Counted from the first letter of the stretch, positions 1 to 12,087 are shown. The stretch: DNA of 20,268 nucleotides from Dunaliella salina (GCA_002284615.2 MU069671.1:334778-355045), one strand, 5' to 3'. Notes: generated by a model from the sequence alone, not told the origin. Made by a program: numbers and translations.

Positions 1-8
1 ACACACAG

Positions 9-138
9 GCCCTCGAGGTGGAGGAGGAAGGGGGAGGGGAAGGGGCAGGGGAAGGGGACGGGGAGGGGCGCCCCAAGGTTTCACGCTGCTGGAGCTGGAG
101 CCATGGCGTGCCTCCCCACATGCGTTTGTGAGCGTGAG
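9..138 (+). CDS. SEN2: SEN2 exon 1 in window (RG-rich tract, then start of core)
   Basis: The reading frame has codons starting at 11, 14 and so on. It encodes an Arg-Gly repeat stretch (about 17-70), then GFTLLELEPWRASPHAFVSV, and ends AG|gtgtgt at 138. The two leftover bases (AG) plus the first G of the 1823 exon make an Arg codon, giving ...FVSV-R-LTLEESFF. This fits the segment before the LSLEEAF motif in plant Sen2. The left edge is uncertain: acacag|GC at 8/9 is a plausible acceptor, but the frame is also open to base 1. The RG tract is coded by a G-run repeat and may vary in length. Phase agreement and the echo of this exon's 3' end downstream support the call; protein similarity in this part is weak. 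Confidence 0.62.
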
Positions 139-2167
139 GTGTGTTTGAAATCCTATTTTATCGCATGCAAGATCTAGTGAGCCAGGCATGAGGTCATGCA
201 AGCCATGTGCTATGAGCTGCGTGCCACATGTTATGCACTGTGATGCCACATGTTATGCACTGTGAGCCATGAGGCACGAGCCATGCACTTTTCACAGTGC
301 CATGCTATGCACAGTGAGCCATGAGGCACGTGCCACATGCTATATGCACTGTGAGCCATGAGCCACGTGCCACATGCTATATGCACTGTGAGCCATGCAC
401 TGTGAGCCATGAGGCACGTGCTACATGATATGCACTGTGAGCCATGCACTGTGAGCCATGCACTGCGAGCCATGAGGCACGAGCCATGAGTAGGGATCGG
501 CATATAGCGCTATAAACCACATTTTCCAGCGCTATATAGCGTTATATAACATTATATTATTATAGCGCCATTTACCAATGCCACTCCCTATAGATTGGCA
601 AATAGCGCTGTTCAAGGGTCTTCTAAAATGCTATATAGCGCTATATGCTATAAGCCAACGCCGATCCCTATGCATATGTGCCATGGCATGCCTCCCCACA
701 TGCGTTTGTGCCATGGCATGCTTCTGGAAGTGCGCATATGTGCTATGGCATGCCTCCGCCACTGCGTTGGTGTGCATGAGGTGATATTGTGATCCCCATA
801 TTTACTTCTGGGCATGTTAGACAAAGCCTAGGAATTTGTCCGGAAGCGCTTCGCATAGGTTTGAAAGAGACTGATTGGTGGTCTAAAGGTTGCTCGATGT
901 TTGGTGCTTCCTTTTCTGAATAAAAATTGCACCATTGGGACAAGCCACTCATCGTATTTATTTAACAACGGATCCGTTGCTATCCTCAGCCGCTTATGAC
1001 ACTTCAGTGCTCATGGTAATTTGCAAATATCATTAAGTGTGCCTTCTTGGTAGGAAAGGAGAGGAAGGGAAAGGGTTCCGTTGCCATATCTGCCTGTGAG
1101 GTACCTGAAGCACAAGATACATGCATGCGGAAAGGCAATATATGAAACTTAGTCACAGCATTTCAGGCATGCAGGCACAGACCTGCACCTCTTTGGTAGG
1201 CATGGACTTATACCTCTTGGTAGGCTTTGATAGGCACGGACTTATACCTCTTGGTAGGCTTTGGTAGGCATGCAGGTTCGGGCTTGTGCGGACCCAAATA
1301 GGCTATGGAGCGGACTTTGGTAGGCTTTGGTAGGCATGCAGGCACGGACTTTGCTAGTCCTACAACATCAGCCTGCTCCGTGAAGTCTCCTAGACGAATT
1401 GCGCTATTGGGGGTGCAGAGCTAAACAGATGCTGCAAGGTCAGGCACGGGCATGTACCTCTTTGGTCACGTCCCATGCAAGCACACATGACCCAACACAA
1501 AGCACCAAAGCTGCTGACATCACATGCTATGCCAGGCGGTAGGCTGAGTTTGGGGGCCCTTCTCCTGGAGTGCTATTTGGAGTTTTTTTTTTCCCGCAGT
1601 TGTGTGCCCACGGACGTGTTCAATCCCTGGTGGGGCTCTCTGCTCAGTGCTTCTGTTCAGTGCTTTTGTTCAGTGCTTCCGTTCAGTGCTTCTGTTCAGT
1701 GCTTCTGTTCAGTGCTTCTGTTCAGTGCTGGCGCTGACCGTTACAGTTGGTTTCTCCTTAGTGCATGCTTCATGTGTGCAGCATAGAATTCAACTTTTTT
1801 GCAATCCCTGGATCTTTGGCAGGCTCACCCTGGAGGAGTCCTTTTTCCTGCAGCATGTGCTTGGGTGCCTGCGCGTCAAAGCCGCAGTGGAGCAATCACG
1901 AGGCAGGCAGGTGTGTGTTGCCTCCTTATTATCAGCACCTGACTTTATACACGCGCACTCGGTTGTATTGCTTTCTGCACAAAGATTTTTCACGTGTCAA
2001 ATTGCAGCTGAGCAACAGCGAGGGGGGCAGGTGTACATAACCTCCTCTTGATTTTTGATTTTTGCTTTCATCCACAGACTAGGTTGTGTTACTGCCTGCA
2101 CAAAAATTCTTTGCGAAGCAAAACCGCAGCACAGCTACCGCAACAACAACAACTACTACTCCTATGC

Positions 2168-2203
<36 letters not shown>

Positions 2204-5200
2204 ATAATAATGATGATGATGATGATGATGAAGATGATAATAATAATAATAATGATAATAATAAGAAAAGTAACAACAACAACAACAACAACAACAACGA
2301 AAATAATAATGAAAATAATCATATGGAAAATAATATTGATATTGATAAATTTGATTTTTGATACCAGAATTAAATCAACGCATGCTCGTATGCGTTGATG
2401 CCTGCAAAAGTTTCTTGCAGGGGTGCATGCACACATTGTTGTGTGTGCGCTCGTGTGTCTTGACTGTTCATTCAACTAAACTTCTGGAGTTTCTCCCGTG
2501 CTTCTCCTGCAATCTCATCGCTTAAATTGGGACTAGGCCCTAAAGCGAGAGCACGGCACTCAAAAACGAGGAAATGGTCAGACACAAACCTCTGCTGAAA
2601 AACATATTGAAAATCATGTAGCTCTCTCCCTCAGGCTGCTCATGGCAAGGGAACAAAAAGGAACACATAGAAAAAGGTCTGCACACCGCAAGCCTACTTC
2701 TCAGTGCTCTTCTTCGAAATAATACGCAGCGGAGTAATCACGTGCGCATCTCAATATTTCCTAGTTCTGCTGCATTGCTTGCTTCATGAGCAGGCAAGCG
2801 AAAGTTGCAGGCTTGCCACGCCTACCAGGAGCTGCTCGTTCCACTTGACGGCTTATGTAAAGCTATTTGGTGGATTGCTTGCCAACACCCATCACCTGCC
2901 ACATTTGTTGAGTGGAGGCTGTCTAAGGGCCTAGCACTGAATCACTTGCCCTTGCCCGTCGGGTGCAGCACTTAACTAGAATGCTTGCCTGTGCCTTTCC
3001 AGGCGTAAAGGGATTCTGTCATCAACTTTCTTGGGCTGACTTCATAGTGTGCCATCTTCTGTAAGCACAGCACTGTTAAGGGGGCAAAAAGGAGACGGAA
3101 GAGGACGAATCTAACCAATGGAAAAAGGCTGTGCCATCCAGGTGCTGCACACTCCCCTGCTGCACTTTCAATGCCCATCAGTTGCTGCACTCCCCTAAGC
3201 CTGTTAGGCGCTGCACTTTCCCATGCCTATTGGTGATATGCTTCATTTTCACATTGTTGAATCTACCTCATCAGATTGCTGTAAATGATGGCCCAAAATC
3301 ACAAATGATACGGAGCTGCATGCAAGGTGCTCCATGTAGTCCTTTATATGCGCTGCAGCTACACATGTGGTACCTTTTCCTTTAAGTCTCAAAACTGCAC
3401 ATACTTGATGATAGCTTGCTTAATCGAGAGCTGTGCAACTGTTGGATTGTCTCAGAGGGGGCTATCTGGCTCATATTGCCAGACATGCTCTGTCTCGCGC
3501 CTCTTTCTCAAATCTAACCATGCTAACCACTTTATGAATGAAACATTATATTCAACAAAAAATGAAGAGTGATCTGGGGTCCTCCAGATCACTTCCCTGG
3601 CCTCAGATCACCCAAAAGTGGCCCACAGCTCCAACCTGGGACCAATTTCCAAAATATTGTTTCATGACTCTTATGTAACATGATAACATCCTGCATATTC
3701 AGAAATAGGAAAGAAGGCTGTCAAATTTTGACTTTCTTGGCACCCCCCTGACGAGATTTTCTCTAAGGGAAATGGCCGGAATCCTGTATCTTACCAACTG
3801 CTGGGTCTTTCCACTCATTCCGTTTTGCAATGATATCTTACCACAAGGACTCCAAATCACCAAAAATCACCCAATTTGTACAGTAGGTAGTCCGGAATGG
3901 AGGTTTGGTGGCAAAAACTAGGGTTCACGCCGCGACTGATTAGACATGCTTCCTCCGACTGGCATCTCTGGAACTCTAGCCTTCTAGAGAAAGAGAGGAA
4001 CCCAAGCTTGAAAAGTGTCAGTTGGGGGAGGCATAGGAAGGGAGCATGCAAGAAACAATTGATTTTAGTCCTCAAGTAGCCCCCTCTAGGGTTATCTATT
4101 CTTCTCAGTGGACAATACAACCTCTGGACATCTGCTACCAACAAGTTGAGGAATGAATCTGGAAAATACTGAAATTATCAGGGAGGGGGTATTTTGTGCT
4201 GTCTGATGCCGTTATAGAAATTGGAGAAGAGGCAGCTGCTCATTTCAAGGGAGCTTGCGCGCTAATGATTTTTGGCACAGTGGGCATGGATGAGTCGAAA
4301 GTGGTTTGCACAAAATTGCAGGCCTAATATTGCTGTGTCATCTTAAACACCGTTGTTTTGCCATGCCAATACTTGGATTCACGGGAGGATTGGCAGAAGA
4401 GCACTAATATGTGCTCCGTGATGGAGGGATTCGCACCAGGAATTGCAGCAGAATTGAGGCTAAGAATGTCACCTGACGCCGGCTTCAGCTGAAGATGGCA
4501 CAGCAGGGATATTAAGGCCATCAGTAAAACAGTCTAATGTTGCAGGGTAGCTGTTTCTAAGGCCATCTAATGTTGCAGGGTAGCTGTCTCTAAGGCCATC
4601 AGTAAAACAGATTAATGTTGCAGGGTAGGTGTTTCTAAGGCCATCAGTAAAGCAGTCTAATGTTGCAAGGTAGCTGTTTCTAAGGCCATCTAATGTTGCA
4701 GGGTAGCTGTTTCTAAGGCCATCAGTAAAACGGTCTAATGTTGCAAGGTAGCTGTTTCTTTTGCTTAGGCCGAAAAGGGAGGGGAGGGGGGGGGGGGAAG
4801 GGGTCAGGTTAAGACACTTCTGCAGAGCTGTTGGGGTTGCTCAGAAGTGTGAGGTGCAGGATGCAATCTGCTGGGATGGTAATGCTGTTGATGACTTCTT
4901 GTGCCTGCTGTTCGTTGGTGACCAAACAGCTGGCTAAAGAGTTTTTTGACAACCTTGCCCACCCATTCCTCCTGAGTCCCAGTGGTGTTTTTTTGTCATT
5001 TCTTATTCTTGTAATTGCTGTTTATGCGCTCGATATTGTGTGACTTGTAGCAGGGATGTAAAAATGCAGAGCCAACAGTCTCTTCATTTATTTACTGAGA
5101 ATAACCGCAGGGCAGTAGAGACGCAGAGATGGGCAAGCCTGGCGCGGCAACCCCAAGAGAAAGGGGAGCCCATTTGAGGGAGCTTGATTCAGAGGTGACT

Positions 5201-6935
5201 GATTTATGTTGACCACTGTTGGTTGAAAATTCTAAGTAGCCTGCATGGTCACCACTGCAAAGTGGCCTGTGTGATCACCACTGCATTGGTCATCACTGCA
5301 CGGAAACGGAACCACTCTATGGTCTCCACACCATGGTCATTACTGCCAGGTGGCCTGCATGGTCACCACAGCATGGTCACCTGCGCAATCACATTTGCCA
5401 GGTGGCCTGCATGCTGACCACTGCCAGGAGTCCTGCATGGTCACCTGCATGGTTATTGCTGTATCATTATCATACAGATAATATGATATCTGAATATCAT
5501 ATTATCTGATATGATGTCATATTATCTGTATTATGATATAGATATAATTATCTGTATTATGATACATATCATAATGCATCATATCATACAACACCTGCAT
5601 GGTCACGTATCAGATGGTCTGCTTTGTCACCACTGCATGGTTGCTGCCACAGGGTCGCGTGCATGGTTATTGCTGTATGGTCACCTGCATGGTCACGTAT
5701 CAGATGGTGTGCTTTGTCACCACTGCATGGTTGCTGCCACNCGGTCACCTGCATGGTCACCACAGCACGGTCACCTGCGCAATCACATTTGCCAGGTGGC
5801 CTGCATGCTGACCACTGCCAGGAGGCCTGCATGGTCACGTATCAGATGGTGTGCTTTGTCACCACTGCATGGTTGCTGCCACAGGGTCACCTGCATGGTC
5901 GCGTGCAAGGTTGGTGCAAGGTTGGTGCAAGGTTGGTGCAAGGTTGCTCACCTGCATGGTCACCTGCATGGTCGCGTGCAAGGTCGTCTACACGGTCACC
6001 TGTGCGATCACCACTGCCAGGAGGCCTGCATGGTCACGTATCAGATGGTCTGCTTTGTCACCACTGCATGGTTGCTGCCACAAGGTCGCCTGCATGGTCG
6101 CGTGCAAGGTCGTCTACATGGTCACCTGTGCGATCACCACCGCCAAGTGGTCTGCAAGGTGGCCTGCATGGCCTCGGTAGTTTTCTCTGAGTAAAAAATC
6201 CTCTCAGTGCTCCCTCAATGGTACTCCTCATGAAAATCCTGAGTGGCCTGAGTGGTCACCGCTGCCTTGACTTTCTGTGGTATCCTGGAGCTACCCAAAT
6301 TTGAAAAGCAGGAGGGCAGATTTGAGGCAAGCAAGGATTTAATGAGGATGCTCCAAAACTTCCAATGAGTATGCTCTGCTCAGGAGAGATGCCCTATGTA
6401 CTGTGCAACTGTGAAACGAAGCGCTTCATGCCACTTTCCTGGCTTTGTTCACTCAACTAGCAGTGTTCTACCAGTTCTTGCCTGGTTTCACTGCTCGCTT
6501 GTCCCACCCCAGAAACATCAACGAAGTGCTTGGTCAATGGTACCTCCTTTTTTCCGCTTATACACTTTGAACAAAGCAGGACAGCAGGTTTGAAGCAAGC
6601 AAGGATTTAACGAAGCAGATGCCCTAAAACTTTCAATTTTTCATATGTTATGCCCACGAGGGATGCCCCATGTACCGTGAAACCGAGAAACGAAGCGTTT
6701 AATGCCATTTATCTGGCTTCAATAAGCAATTAGCAGTGTTCAACCAGTTTTTGCATGTTTCACCTGCCTGGTTTCACTACTTGCTTGTCCCCAGAAACAG
6801 CAACAATGAGCTTGGTCACTGGCATCTGCTTCTTTCCGCTTTTACACCTTGAGGAAATCCCTGCTTCGCGCATCATCAGGTTGGCATTTTGCCTTTTTGA
6901 CAAGTCTTTTTTCGTCACTGCATCATTTCTTTCTT

Positions 6936-6988
<53 letters not shown>

Positions 6989-6992
6989 ACAC

Positions 6993-7048
<56 letters not shown>

Positions 7049-7049
7049 N

Positions 7050-7120
<71 letters not shown>

Positions 7121-7934
7121 CTCCTATTTCATAACTCCTTCTCTGCTGCCCTTGCATCCACTGAGCTTTGTGCAGCCTCGATGAAATTCAATGGCAGGCC
7201 TGCTGTTTTACACATCCTTCCCCCCTTTTTTTTTTGGTGTGTCCTTACACCTTGTGATGTATTCTCACACAAGAGCATTTTGTTCCTTACATCTCCTTGT
7301 GTGTCCTTGTGACACTATGAATCTCTACATGTCCTTACATCTCATTTGGTGTCCTTGCATCACCATCTTCAAGCGCTACGACAGACCTGCTGTTCCATCC
7401 AAACATCCTCACCCACTTCAAATGTATGTTGATGTGACCTCACACCCCATAATGTGTTCTCAGGTAAGAGGCCGTCCTCATGTCTCCTTATGTGTACTTG
7501 TTTTTACATGAATCTCTACAAGTCCTTACATCTCCTTTGTGTCCTTGCATTGCCATCTTCAGGCGCTATGGCAGGCCTGCTATTCCATCCGTGCATCCTT
7601 CCCCACCTCCTATGTGGCCTACCACCAGTTGAAGTCGAAGGTGAAAACAGTCTCCCATGCGCATGCCTTCCATCCACATTTGTCTGAAAGTGTGCATGCA
7701 GGTTCTTATACCACGTATAATGCGGAATGCTTGCCACTTCAAGCCTTTGGTCCAGGGGCACATCAGTGCCAAAAAAACAAGATCGATAGGAAGTATGACA
7801 TGCAATTGCTGTTTTCTGACATTGAGGTAAAAGGAGGAGCAGGAGAACAAAAGGCTTGTGCGAAGGGCAGCACTGTGGCTGGAACCCATAAATGCTTCTC
7901 AGGGCAGCACTAAGACTGGAAATCATGAAGAGGA

Positions 7935-8020
<86 letters not shown>

Positions 8021-11000
8021 TATCATGCATCTCTGTGCAGCACATTTTCGCAGCACATTTCCGTCAGAAAGAGATACATGTGCGCAAGACACAGCTTGAC
8101 ACATGTATGCATGACACAGCACATTTCCGCCAGGAAGATATACATGTGCGCAAGATGCAGCTTGATATGAAAGGGTCATTGCGGTGTGTAAGAGGAAAGG
8201 CTGGAGCTCTTAAACACACTCCTCCAAAGACTGGGCATTGCTTCGTGCATGTTGGCCTGCAAAGGCAACCATCATGGAAAATTTGCAAGCCATGGCAAAT
8301 TTGCAAGCATCATGGCAAATTTGCAACCATCATGGAAAATTTGCAAGCCATGGCAAATTTGCGAGCCATGGCAAATTTGCAACCATCATGGCAAATTTGC
8401 AAGCCATGAAAAATTTGCAAGCCATGGAAATTTTGCGAGCCATGGCAAATTTGCAAGCCAAGGAAATTTGCAAGCCATGGAAAATTTGCAAGCCATGGCA
8501 ATTTTTCCGCATAGGGACATCAGAAGTGCAATGACAGTGAGTGAGTTGAGCATGACAATTACTTGTTCTCACCCTCTCCTCGCACTTGAAGGGACACATA
8601 AAGTAATTAGACCCAGCATTTTAAGAACCTCCAGAGAGGTTTTGGCTGATTTTTTAGTATGGCTTTGGGACGATCCATGACGCAAAAAGTTCTTTCCTGC
8701 GATGTAAGTTTTTTATTTGGTCTTGCTCTGCAAGACATCTTTGATTTTAAACATCTCGCTCTGGATACGTTAGCTTAGGGTGTCAAATGGTTATTACCGC
8801 TCTCCCACCATTTTCTGCAGCCAAAAACAAAATGGGTGAATAAGGAGAATGATTTTAGATTGTCCTGCAGTCATATCTGCACCCATCAAGGACAAGTCCT
8901 AGCTGTCCTTGATTTGCAAGACGATCAGTACTACAGTCATTCTGAAATTTGCAAGCTTGGAAATTTTGTCGAAGTTTTTGAAGAGCAACATACAGGCCCA
9001 CCCTGTGCATGCAGGGCTGGCTGCCCAGGTCAGACAAGCTGTACGTTGTTATCCTTCATCAAGCTTGCTCACTTCACGCCAGGATCTGCCTATGCATGCA
9101 GGGCTGGCTGCCCAGGTCTGGTTTGTTATCCTCCATCAAGCTCGCTCACTTCACGCCAGGATCTGCCTATGCATGCAGGGCTGGCTGCCCAGGTCTGGTT
9201 TGTTATACGGCTCCATCCACACATTATACCAGGCCCACCCTGTGCATGTAGGATTGATTGCCCAGGTCATGCTCGCTCTCACCTTGCCTACCCACGTTAC
9301 CTACCACTGCCTTCCTATGCATGCAGAGCTGGCTGCCCAGGTCAGACAAGCTGTGTGTTGCTAGTCTTCAACAAGCTTGCTCACTTTACGCCAGGATCTG
9401 CCTATGCATGCAGCACTGGCTGCCCAGGTTGAGCTTGCTGTACGGCCTGTGTATAAGGCCCACCCTGTATAAACAGGATTCCCTACCAAGGTCATACTTG
9501 CTCTCACTTTGTACCACAATCTCCCCATGCATGCAGGGCTGGCTACCCAGGTCTGGCTTGCTGTACGGCACCGACTTCACTCTTTACCAGGCCCACCCCT
9601 CAGTTGCTCACTCCACCTTCTCGGTCATAGTCATGCCGCTGCTGAGGGAAAGCACCGCCCAAAACCTTGGCCCCCAGGCATCAGAGCACATAGGTAGCAG
9701 CCACCTCATACCCAACACAGCTCCCTGTAGCTCCCAAGGGCTTGGCCTGGGTCCCCTTGCGCACTCAAACAGGCAGTTGGACTGGCACGACCTGCAGATC
9801 ACAGCACGCGTTGTGGGCACGGTGGGTGTTTTCAGATTGACATGACCTTCAGCTTACAGTGCACATCACTGGCACAGAGATTGTTGTTGGATATGACCTG
9901 CAGGTCAAAGCACACATTGTTGGCAGAGTGAGTGTTTTGGGATTGGTCCACCGCACGCTCAGGTTGCACAGTGGATGTGGTTGGGTTTGCATGACCTGCA
10001 GATTAGAGCACACACAGTTGGCTGTCCGTATGGCTCATCAACCCCCGAGGCAAATGGGTGTCATTCCTTTTGCAACAACATACATCACCCATTCATGTTT
10101 ATGTGTTCTGATGCCCTGGGGCCACCATCATGGGCGGTGCTCTTTCTCTCCGATCCCCGGGTGCTTCTTCTGTCCGATGCCTGAGGGCCACAGGTGGCTG
10201 TGTTGGGAATGTGGTAGCTGCTGCTGCTGCTGCTGCTGCTGCTTATGTGCTCTGATGCCTGAAGGCCGCAAATATGGGTGGCGCTTTCCCTCAGCAGCCG
10301 CATTCATGTCCGCTACCAGAGCCTGTGAAGGATTGTTCAGCTGTTCATGAGGTTCACAAAGAAGTGCTAAGATAGGGCGTCAGGGTGCAGTGTGTGGTCA
10401 GTTGGAACGAGGGCTGCAAAATTCGAGGGAAATTGGCGGAACCAAAGTTGGTGTTTTTGTCGACTGCTTTACCAACCTGCAACTTTGAAAGCTTGGTGAC
10501 CCTGGTGCAAGTTAGGATAGATATCTGCCCAGAAGACGAAAGAAAGAGTAGAAGGATGAGGCAACATTGAGTCACATAACCAATCATTATTCCCCCCCCA
10601 TTACTTACTTTCATGTCTGTAACCTCTTTTACTAGTGCCATCCACCAGCATGCTCCCCCTGTACCCCAAATTACATCCACAAAATCTGGTATTTATGCAA
10701 GGTTAGACAACCAATAAGCAGTTTCAGCCCAGCACTTTTGGTCATTTGGTGCAAGTTGGAAACCCACATTTTCCTGACAAAGTGGGTGCAAGACAGCTTC
10801 TGAGCTTTAACCTGCACCTGCGCATACCAACTTTTTATTGATATTCTTTGCCCTAGGAATTACAGCAATTTTAGAATGCTTGGCACACAGACGTGTTTGC
10901 AGGATATACAAGCAGCTTCATGCACTTTCAGCTTTGCTTCTGACAGTACTTTTTCGGAGATGTGAATGCATCATCCCACTCATACCAGTCAGTTCACTCA

Positions 11001-12044
11001 AAGAAAGAAAACAGTTGAGCTTCTACCTGGAATGCTGGGGATTAAAAGATGATTTGTCCTTCATTTAACATGCTGAATTAGTAATTGTTCATTGTGTGCT
11101 GCAGTTTTTGAAAAAGAAGCTTAACATTTATGTGACCGAGCAAGGTTCATAATGCCCCAGAGTGAAAAATTTTATTTGTTAATTGTTGTCAGAGACTTTC
11201 TGGCGAAGCCCTATTCATGGGGCGTACGCCCCTAGGTTTGGCTCCTTACTGTAAAGTTCATACCTGCCCGCCCTGACCCGCCCACCGCACCCCCTGCCCT
11301 GAACCCCGGCGTGTAGGCCAAGCAAACTTACCTAAACATCCCTGTCATGTCAGGGGCGCACAGGGGGCCATGGGCAAAGAGTTCTGGAACATCCCTGTCT
11401 GGTAGCTGAGCAGCAGCTGCCCAGCATGGCCCGCCCAGCGCATCCCCCCCTGACGTGCAGGCCCAGCAAAACCTTTTACTAGGGCTGCCAAGTCTGAGTA
11501 ACTTATGGTGCAGTGTGCACAGTTCTGGGACACATAACCATGTTTTGGTTGCTGACAAGAAGCTTACCTGTCAGTGGGCCTAGCCTGGCCCACGGAGCGG
11601 CACTTGATTGCACATGATCAATAAGCACTATTCCAGGTGTGCACTTGCCAAGTCCGGAGCCTGGGGGTGGCCCGAATGGAAAAGTCAAATGTCTCTGCGG
11701 AAAATTCCAGCTTGCCGCTGCACCAGCGGACTTGCATTATTCCAATTGCAATAGGATATTCAATTTTTCAACTCTATCAATGGTGTGATGTGCATCGCGA
11801 GTATCAAGAGAGGTGGAGGCACGGAAGTTTGCCGATGCAATCGGGAGCAGAGCCTTCAACCCTGCCCTGTTGTGCAGACGATAGGGCCTCTAGAGCACAG
11901 CCTGCTGATGAATGTGTAAAGGGAGCAAGTGAGCAGGCATGGCAAGAGGCGCTTGCATGGCACACTCAACTGTGTGCTTGCACACATAAACAGGGCATGC
12001 TCTGCTGCAGAATGGACCTGTTAATGACCCATGTACTGCATATG

Positions 12045-12087
<43 letters not shown>

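Noticed and set aside
2048..2475. Long open frames of poly-Leu, poly-Asp/Asn and poly-Ser
   Set aside because: They are translations of the triplet microsatellite in all frames and both strands, inside intron 2.
5511..6194. A 227-codon + strand open frame
   Set aside because: It reads through the GCATGGTCACC minisatellite. Overlapping long frames exist in the other phases and on the minus strand, as expected of stop-poor repeats.
6755..7312. Frames with long His-Thr or Cys-Val runs
   Set aside because: Product of the CA dinucleotide run.
8273..8503. CRISPR-like repeat array
   Set aside because: Units of 18-20 bp abut one another with no unique spacers; the context is a eukaryotic intron.
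8836..9432. A 198-codon frame with repeated CRAGCPG units
   Set aside because: It is an out-of-phase reading of the exon-4 echo array. The exon phase gives GWLPRSG instead.
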